A DNA stretch of 26,568 nucleotides from assembly GCA_028696915.1 (NCBI GenBank), contig JAQVGB010000004.1, positions 1 through 26,568 of the forward strand. The letters are read 5' to 3'. The notes under the pieces are model-generated. The model did no database searches and was not told the DNA's origin. It saw nothing but the letters and a program-made list of their open reading frames with translations. Both the position numbers and the translations under genes were made by a program. The DNA comes from Candidatus Dojkabacteria bacterium (GTDB lineage: Bacteria; Patescibacteriota; Dojkabacteria; SC72; JAFGCJ01). How positions within the stretch are numbered: position 1 is the first letter of the stretch; each line of letters opens with the position of its first letter. Of this stretch, positions 21,527 through 26,568 are shown one piece after another.

Positions 21527-22612
21527 CTAGCGGACCTTATTTCTCAGTTGTGCTGAGGTAAATTCATCGAGATCGCCATCGAGAACGTTTTCCGGGTCAG
21601 ACCGCTCGATGTCGGTCCTCAAATCTTTGACCAGTTTATAGGGGTGCAAAACGTAGTTTCTGATCTGGTTGCCCCAGGCGGCGACTTTGTGTTCACCCTT
21701 AAGCTTTTGTGCTTCTTTCTCTGCTTCTTCCTCTTTTATCTGCCAGAGTTTTGCCTTGAGAAGTTTCATTGCCGCCTCGCGGTTTTGGTACTGGCTTCGC
21801 TGTGAAGAAGAATGAACCGTGATACCGGTCGGCCGGTGGGTCAATGTCACCGCTGTCGATGTTTTGTTCACGTTCTGGCCACCGGGTCCTCCTGATCGGA
21901 CCGCTTTGAACTCGATCTCATCGTCCGGGATTTCCAGGGTCGTGTCGAGCTCGATGACCGGCATGACCTCGACTCCTGCAAACGATGTTTGTCTGAGACT
22001 TTGCGCGTTAAATGGAGACAGACGCACCAGACGGTGCGTGCCGTTTTCTCCTTTGAGATACCCATAGGCGAATGGACCGGTCACTTCTATCGAAACGGTG
22101 CCGATGCCGGCTTCATCGGCCTTCACCATGTGCAGGATTGTCGTTTTCCAATCCTTGCGTTGTGCGTACTGCAGGTACATACGCATGAGCATTTCCGCCC
22201 AGTCGTTTGCTTCGGTTCCACCCTGACCTGCGTGGATTGAGAGTATTGCATCGTTTTGGTCATACGGTCCGGAGAGAAACTGGTGCAGTTCAAATGTATC
22301 AAGCTCTTTCTCAATCTTATCTATTTCGGCCACGATATCCTGATCTGCAGTGGTATCCTGCTCCTGTTTCGCGATATCTGCAAATTCCGTGAGATTTTTT
22401 ACTGAGTTTGTCAGTGTCTCGAGCGTATTGAGCGTTTCCTCGACGATGCTGAGTTCCTTCATCACGGCCTGTGCCTGCTGAGGATTTTTCCAGAAGTCAG
22501 GGGCGACCGACTGTGCTTCAAGTTCAGCCTTGCGGTTCGATAGTTTTGTCGTGTCGATGGATTCCCTCACGCTTTCTATTCGCTGTTGGAGGGTCCGGAT
22601 TTGTTCGTCCAT
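21527..22612 (-). CDS. prfB: Peptide chain release factor 2
   Basis: A 361-aa RF2, releasing proteins at UAA and UGA. The codon-recognition tripeptide SPF is seen in HRLVRLSPFNAQSLRQT, and the peptidyl-tRNA hydrolysis motif GGQ in RSGGPGGQNVNKTSTAVTLT. The N-terminal helices (DEQIRTLQQRIESVRESID, LSNRKAELEAQ, DFWKNPQQAQAVMKEL) are complete and in one frame: the programmed +1 frameshift (CUU UGA) near codon 25 that autoregulates prfB in many bacteria is absent. The gene lies directly upstream of ftsE on the same strand, a common arrangement. Its presence confirms that UGA is a stop. Confidence 0.97.
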   Translation of the reverse strand: MDEQIRTLQQRIESVRESIDTTKLSNRKAELEAQSVAPDFWKNPQQAQAVMKELSIVEETLNTLETLTNSVKNLTEFADIAKQEQDTTADQDIVAEIDKIEKELDTFELHQFLSGPYDQNDAILSIHAGQGGTEANDWAEMLMRMYLQYAQRKDWKTTILHMVKADEAGIGTVSIEVTGPFAYGYLKGENGTHRLVRLSPFNAQSLRQTSFAGVEVMPVIELDTTLEIPDDEIEFKAVRSGGPGGQNVNKTSTAVTLTHRPTGITVHSSSQRSQYQNREAAMKLLKAKLWQIKEEEAEKEAQKLKGEHKVAAWGNQIRNYVLHPYKLVKDLRTDIERSDPENVLDGDLDEFTSAQLRNKVR

Positions 22613-22621
22613 TGCCTGAAA

Positions 22622-22627
22622 AGTATA
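22622..22627 (-). promoter_or_regulatory. Extended -10 of prfB, near-leaderless
   Basis: On the minus strand TATACT preceded by TGC (extended -10), ending exactly 9 bases before the ATG at 22612. No good -35 at 17 bases. Confidence 0.45.
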
Positions 22628-22696
22628 GCATTCATACTCATTTCATGAAAGTAAAAACCAGGTTGGTTGAATTGCCGAGCTACACCCTCCATCCAA

Positions 22697-22725
22697 TGGA
22701 CAATGCTTTTGCAATAGTGTAATGT
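22697..22725 (+). promoter_or_regulatory. Promoter of gpmI
   Basis: TGGACA (22697-22702), a 17-base spacer, then TAATGT (22720-22725). The hexamer ends 12 bases before the ATG at 22738, so the message would be nearly leaderless. Confidence 0.4.
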
Positions 22726-22737
22726 ACAGCAGAAGCT

Positions 22738-24366
22738 ATGACTGCGCACACTGCCGGGAATGAAAACGAAGCGATGGCACCTGCCGGACCGATGGCGGTA
22801 CTGCTCATTATGGACGGATTGGGAATTCGTGAAAGCGCGGTTGGCAATGCGGTCCTCAACGCCCGCACCCCCACACTCGACATGCTATGGGCGCAAAATC
22901 CTCACGCATTACTTAAAGCGGCCGGAAAAGAGGTCGGTCTGTCCCAGGGAGACCCCGGAAATTCTGAGGTCGGCCACCTGAACATGGGTTCAGGCCAGAT
23001 TGTCTACCAGAGCCAGCCGAGGATTGACGAGTACATCAGGATCGGCAAGTTTGCCGAAATTCCCTCGCTCAAAGGAGCGTTCTCACACGCAAAAGATCAC
23101 TCGTCAGATCTGCATATTGTTGGTCTGCTCAGCGCAACCGGTGTTCACGCGCATATCGAGCATTTGTTCGAACTGATGCGTATCTGCAAAACGCACAAGG
23201 TCAATCCATTCATCCATGTGATAACCGATGGAAGAGATACCGGATTGAAAGATGGATACCTCTATCTCAATATGCTCAAAGCGAAGATCCAGGAATTCGG
23301 GATTGGCCGCATAGCCAGTATTTCCGGGCGCACGTACGCGATGGACCGTGATCACCGTTGGGACCGGACGGAGCGGGCGTATAACGCGATGATCGGTAAT
23401 GGAGAACGGAAGGCCGAGGACCCGATCGAGGTCCTGCAGTCGTCGTATCAGCAGGGAGAAAACGATCAGACGCTCACCCCGACGACCATTGTGAATCAGG
23501 AAGGGGAGCCGGTCGGGATCGTCAAAGAAAATGACGCCGTCATTTTTTATAACTACCGTGAGGACCGTGCACGGCAGTTGACCCGCGCATTCGTTGTCGA
23601 CAACTTCGATGGTTTTTTTAGAGAGAAAATACCCGGCATATACTTTCTGACGATGACTGGTTATGAGGAGGGCCTTCCCGTGAAGGTGCTCTTCGATCCG
23701 TTTATCATCCGTTCGACGGTTGCCTCTATCGTAAGTGCTTCCGGTTTGAAACAGCTGCACGTTGCTGAGTCGGAGAAGTATGCGCATGTGACGTACTTTT
23801 TTAATGGTGGTGTCGAACAGCCGCACGAGGGTGAGGAATTTATCCACATTCCCTCACCAAAGGTATTCGATTTCGTCGAAGTTCCCGAGATGAGCGCGAA
23901 GGAAATCACCGATTCAGTTGTCCCTGCAATCGAAAGCCGGAAATACAATTTCGTTCTGATCAATCTGGCGAACCCTGATATGATCGGACATACGGGTAAT
24001 TATGAGCAAACGGTGAAGGCGGTTGAGTTCACTGATACCTGTGTGCGGCGGATTGTCGAGGCAGTCATGCGTGTGAACGGTAATATTATCATTACGGCTG
24101 ATCATGGAAATGCCGAGGAAATGGTCGACGAAATGACCGGTGAAGTCAACGCCGCCCACACGTCAAATCCCGTCCCGGTGATTATTTGCCGTGCCGAATC
24201 GCCATGTGTGCTGGATGGAAGTGTGCAGGGAGTCAAGATCGGGACTGGGCAGAACGCGGTAGAGCGGGGCATTCTTGCCGATATTGCTCCGACGGTTCTC
24301 CGTTTGTTGGGGCAGGAGCCGAGCCAGGAGATGACCGGCGTGGACCTGCTGTCGGTGAAGTTGTAG
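22738..24366 (+). CDS. gpmI: 2,3-bisphosphoglycerate-independent phosphoglycerate mutase
   Basis: A 542-aa manganese-dependent iPGM that interconverts 3- and 2-phosphoglycerate in glycolysis. Motifs in order: metal-binding MDGLGIRES (D26), the phosphorylated serine S76 in GNSEVGHLNMGSGQIV, HVITDGRDTGLKDG, YAMDRDHRWDR, NYREDRARQLT, NLANPDMIGHTGNY and TADHGNAEEM. All catalytic regions are intact and the length is that of the family. The N-terminus has ~18 extra residues before the usual start; M19 (22792) is an alternative, but the promoter distance supports 22738. Confidence 0.96.
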   Translation: MTAHTAGNENEAMAPAGPMAVLLIMDGLGIRESAVGNAVLNARTPTLDMLWAQNPHALLKAAGKEVGLSQGDPGNSEVGHLNMGSGQIVYQSQPRIDEYIRIGKFAEIPSLKGAFSHAKDHSSDLHIVGLLSATGVHAHIEHLFELMRICKTHKVNPFIHVITDGRDTGLKDGYLYLNMLKAKIQEFGIGRIASISGRTYAMDRDHRWDRTERAYNAMIGNGERKAEDPIEVLQSSYQQGENDQTLTPTTIVNQEGEPVGIVKENDAVIFYNYREDRARQLTRAFVVDNFDGFFREKIPGIYFLTMTGYEEGLPVKVLFDPFIIRSTVASIVSASGLKQLHVAESEKYAHVTYFFNGGVEQPHEGEEFIHIPSPKVFDFVEVPEMSAKEITDSVVPAIESRKYNFVLINLANPDMIGHTGNYEQTVKAVEFTDTCVRRIVEAVMRVNGNIIITADHGNAEEMVDEMTGEVNAAHTSNPVPVIICRAESPCVLDGSVQGVKIGTGQNAVERGILADIAPTVLRLLGQEPSQEMTGVDLLSVKL

Positions 24367-24390
24367 GGGGGGCTACTTTTTTTCTAAACG
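24360..24390 (+). terminator. Possible weak terminator after gpmI
   Basis: GTAG and CTAC pair around a run of G, followed by seven T residues. The stem is only 4 base pairs, so it is weak. A second small hairpin (CGAGA/TCTCG, about 24394-24406) follows in the same convergent gap before the uppP stop. Confidence 0.3.
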
Positions 24391-24429
24391 CCGAGAGGAT
24401 CTCGTAGCATTTCCCGTTTTTGGGGACAA

Positions 24430-25200
24430 TCACCACACCGCAATCACCAAAACAATCGATATCACGATCCGGTATATCCCAGATGCTGTCAGAATTCCCT
24501 TCCCGATGAATTTTTTGAATATGTACGCAGCAACGATTCCGGTGACCGCCGCGACCGCTGTTGCAATAATAAGCTGTCCAACATCAATCGAAGGGTTTTT
24601 GACTTCCTCGTACACACTGTAGAGGCCAGTCCCGGCAAGAAGCGGGATTCCCGAGAGGAACGAAAACGAGAGTGCTGCTTGCGGTGAAAGCCCGGATACA
24701 ATCCCCGCTGCCGTTGTAATACCTGAGCGTGACGTGCCGGGGATGAGGGCGAGCACCTGTGCGAATCCGACCGAGAGTGCTTGTTTTATTGAAATGGTAC
24801 TGACGGTCTCGGTGGTCGAAGTCCGTGATTTCCCCAGCCGGTCGACCAGAATAAGCACAATTCCCCAGACGAACAATGAAAACGTAATGATGACCGGGGT
24901 TCCGAGCGAGCGCTCAATGGTTTCCTCAAATAATAGTCCGATCAGTCCCGCAGGAACAATGCTCAGGCCGATCTTGAAGGCTGTATCGAGCCGGAAGTAG
25001 TTGACCAGCGATTCTCTGAAAACGATGAGTATCGCAATGAGTGTTCCGAGGTGAAGTATGGCAATTCCGGTCAGAGAAAGGTCGATGGAGATCGTTTCCG
25101 AGAGAAGCAAAAGGTGTCCCGAACTTGAAACCGGCAGAAGCTCAGTGATCCCTTGGATAATTCCGGCGAGTACCGATTGCAGAATCTCGGAGACAACCAT
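24430..25200 (-). CDS. uppP: Undecaprenyl-diphosphatase UppP (BacA)
   Basis: A 256-aa integral membrane phosphatase that recycles undecaprenyl diphosphate to the monophosphate carrier for peptidoglycan synthesis. It has the signatures QGITELLPVSSSGHLLLL (~16-33) and PGTSRSGITTAAGI (~165-178), and about eight membrane helices. The frame is open back to 25584, but that extension is the reverse complement of the GH18 gene; the correct start is the ATG at 25200 (MVVSEILQ), 9 bases after a perfect TATAAT. Overexpressed BacA confers bacitracin resistance in other bacteria. Confidence 0.96.
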   Translation of the reverse strand: MVVSEILQSVLAGIIQGITELLPVSSSGHLLLLSETISIDLSLTGIAILHLGTLIAILIVFRESLVNYFRLDTAFKIGLSIVPAGLIGLLFEETIERSLGTPVIITFSLFVWGIVLILVDRLGKSRTSTTETVSTISIKQALSVGFAQVLALIPGTSRSGITTAAGIVSGLSPQAALSFSFLSGIPLLAGTGLYSVYEEVKNPSIDVGQLIIATAVAAVTGIVAAYIFKKFIGKGILTASGIYRIVISIVLVIAVW

Positions 25201-25209
25201 AGCGGTTGG

Positions 25210-25236
25210 ATTATAGCACGGCGGTCGTGCTACAAT
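25210..25236. promoter_or_regulatory. Divergent promoters in an inverted repeat (uppP / GH18)
   Basis: ATTATAGCACG (25210-25220) and CGTGCTACAAT (25226-25236) form an 11-base inverted repeat with one mismatch around 5 bases. Each arm holds an extended -10: TGC-TATAAT on the minus strand for uppP (9 bases before its ATG) and TGC-TACAAT on the plus strand for the GH18 gene (27 bases before its ATG). The two promoters face away from each other. Confidence 0.5.
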
Positions 25237-25263
25237 GGAGCTGGTAATTTTGTGCATGCGCAC

Positions 25264-26568
25264 ATGAGAAAAACTGCCGTATTCATTCTCCTGTTTCTGG
25301 TCGGAAGTGCCGTCTGCATGGCGGTCCTGCTGTCGCTTCGCGCGGAACGCCCGGTCGATCCGGATAATGGTCCTGTCGCGTTGGTGAAGGACGATGACAG
25401 CTGGGGCGAAGTTGCCGGGACGGCAGATGAACAGGATGACACAGATACCGACGAGGAGATGTCCGAGGAGGTGTTCGTGGAGGAGGACTCCAGCGGACCA
25501 CCGGTACCGGACCCGGTTGTCGGCAGTGAGACAGCCAGCAATCTTCAGGATACTCCGGCCGCCCAGATTGACCCAGATCCTCAACCTTCAATTCCCGAAA
25601 AAGAACAATCTATCCTTCCTGTCCATCAACTCGACTCGAAAAAACACGAAGATCAGGAGTATTCGTTTGATCCCCTCGAAAAGGAAGGAGCGGCCGAGAA
25701 TAGCCGTCAGATTAATCAATATCTATCCTACACACCTCCGGTCAACCCCTATTTGAACAAGACGGTTATGGGATTCGCTCCCTACTGGAACCTCGAGAGC
25801 ACGGCTCCATACCTGCCGATGGAGCACTTGAGCATAATCGCCTACTTTTCGGTCGCGTGTTTTCCTGACGGCTCGCTTGTGACGACCTGTGTGAATGGAT
25901 ACTGCGGGGATAAAAATGGATGGGACGGCTGGAATAGCGCCACCCTTGCCAATCTCGTCTCCCGTGCGCACCAGAGTGGGGTCAAAGTGGTGCTGACGAT
26001 CAAGAACTTCGATAAACCGAGCATAGAAAACCTTATCACGAGCCCTGACGCTCAGAACCGGCTCATCGCAAACATCATTTCAGAAATTTCTGCAAAAAAT
26101 GCCGACGGGGTCAACATTGATTTCGAGTATATTGGCACGGCATCAAGTGGTTTGCGGGCGGCGTTTGCGGCATTTTCAGACAAAGTCGCCGACGCGGTCC
26201 ACGCCGCGCGTCCCGGTTCCCATGTCAGTGTTGATATTCTTGGGAGTTCCGCATTAAGCCCACTGCTCTACGACGTTACGGCTCTCGGACAAACATCGCT
26301 CGACGCGATCATGGTGATGGCATATGACTTTTACACAACAAGCTATTACAACGGAAAGATTGCATCACCGACCTCTCCGCTGTACGGGTCGCAGTACTGG
26401 TATACCGTTGCGCGGGCGATGGATGATATGGCGGCTCGCACGCCGGCAAACAAGCTTATTATGGGAGTTCCGTACTACGGACTTGAGTTTCCGGTCGACG
26501 GGGTGTTGTGGCCGTTAAAGAATGCTCCGGTTGTCGGTGCAGGTGCGATCACGACGTATGCGAACGTG
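25264..26568 (+). CDS. Exported GH18 family glycosidase, YaaH-like (3' cut by window)
   Basis: The frame stays open to the window edge, giving 435 residues so far. Residues ~4-24 are a signal/anchor segment (AVFILLFLVGSAVCMAVLL). A long acidic, Pro-rich linker (~30-160) follows, then a glycoside hydrolase 18 TIM barrel from ~165: KTVMGFAPYWN, LSIIAYFSV, GVKVVLTIKNF, the catalytic strand DGVNIDFE (281-288, acid E288) and IMVMAYDFY. Asn in place of the second Asp of DxxDxDxE is usual in YaaH/SleL-type enzymes, which cut N-acetylglucosamine bonds in peptidoglycan or related polymers. A GTG at 25252 is an alternative start. It is transcribed away from uppP from a shared region. Confidence 0.92.
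   Translation, partial: MRKTAVFILLFLVGSAVCMAVLLSLRAERPVDPDNGPVALVKDDDSWGEVAGTADEQDDTDTDEEMSEEVFVEEDSSGPPVPDPVVGSETASNLQDTPAAQIDPDPQPSIPEKEQSILPVHQLDSKKHEDQEYSFDPLEKEGAAENSRQINQYLSYTPPVNPYLNKTVMGFAPYWNLESTAPYLPMEHLSIIAYFSVACFPDGSLVTTCVNGYCGDKNGWDGWNSATLANLVSRAHQSGVKVVLTIKNFDKPSIENLITSPDAQNRLIANIISEISAKNADGVNIDFEYIGTASSGLRAAFAAFSDKVADAVHAARPGSHVSVDILGSSALSPLLYDVTALGQTSLDAIMVMAYDFYTTSYYNGKIASPTSPLYGSQYWYTVARAMDDMAARTPANKLIMGVPYYGLEFPVDGVLWPLKNAPVVGAGAITTYANV

Noticed and set aside
23104..23847. 247-residue minus-strand frame
   Set aside because: Antisense to gpmI, whose catalytic motifs are all in the plus-strand frame.
25201..25584. N-terminal extension of uppP to 25584
   Set aside because: It would overlap the GH18 coding frame on the other strand; the family start and a TATAAT promoter place the start at 25200.
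1..26568. CRISPR array, insertion sequence, rRNA or tRNA genes
   Set aside because: I looked for regularly spaced repeats, transposase motifs with terminal repeats and RNA gene signatures and saw none.

Overview
The window is a compact, gene-dense chromosomal segment with short intergenic gaps and many 4-bp or larger overlaps. Genes are spread over both strands in small operons. The standard bacterial code is in use: TGA serves as a stop and a release factor 2 gene is present, which excludes lineages that read UGA as glycine. The set of genes (heliorhodopsin, prfB-ftsE-ftsX-M23 cluster, long-form HPF, small EF-Tu-domain-2-like protein, lone AmrS radical SAM enzyme, lamin-tail/PKD surface protein) and the absence of outer-membrane genes suggest a monoderm, perhaps a Patescibacteria/CPR member. 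That placement is an inference made without any database search.

Layout. 1-1415: an AT-rich flank with a broken Xre-type helix-turn-helix remnant, one unrecognised protein gene, and a short GC-rich, strongly structured spacer. 1415-5124: an NADPH-dependent FMN reductase facing away from a heliorhodopsin gene, which is followed by mscL and a membrane-anchored beta-helix/DJ-1 fusion on the same strand. 5140-7103: a two-gene ABC-2 exporter. 7207-9696: thioredoxin, a SanA/YdcF-like protein plus a membrane metallophosphoesterase (overlapping pair), and a divergent exported glutaredoxin-like protein. 9708-13057: AmrS radical SAM enzyme overlapping an Fpg/Nei DNA glycosylase, a DUF998-like membrane protein, and, convergent with it, a homologue of the 16S rRNA G1405 N7-methyltransferases (ArmA/Rmt). 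13202-15104: EF-Tu-domain-2-like protein, HPF, and a SurA-N-like membrane protein. 15271-16604: two diverged paralogues of an unrecognised family. 16555-18129: lamin-tail/PKD surface protein. 18219-22612 (minus strand): prfB, ftsE, ftsX and a coiled-coil M23 peptidase, i.e. an FtsEX-EnvC type cell-separation module. 22738-26568: gpmI, uppP, and the start of a GH18 (YaaH-like) glycosidase cut by the window edge.

The cell-envelope theme is strong. FtsE and FtsX with the M23 protein would control peptidoglycan cleavage, uppP recycles the lipid carrier, SanA/YdcF-like and SurA-like proteins act at the envelope, and the GH18 and LTD proteins are exported. Three things stand out: the M23 peptidase has its two halves in reversed order (circular permutation); FtsE carries a C-terminal helix-hairpin-helix extension resembling the RNA polymerase alpha C-terminal domain; and at least five genes have a -10-like hexamer exactly 9 bases before the start codon, implying almost leaderless mRNAs.
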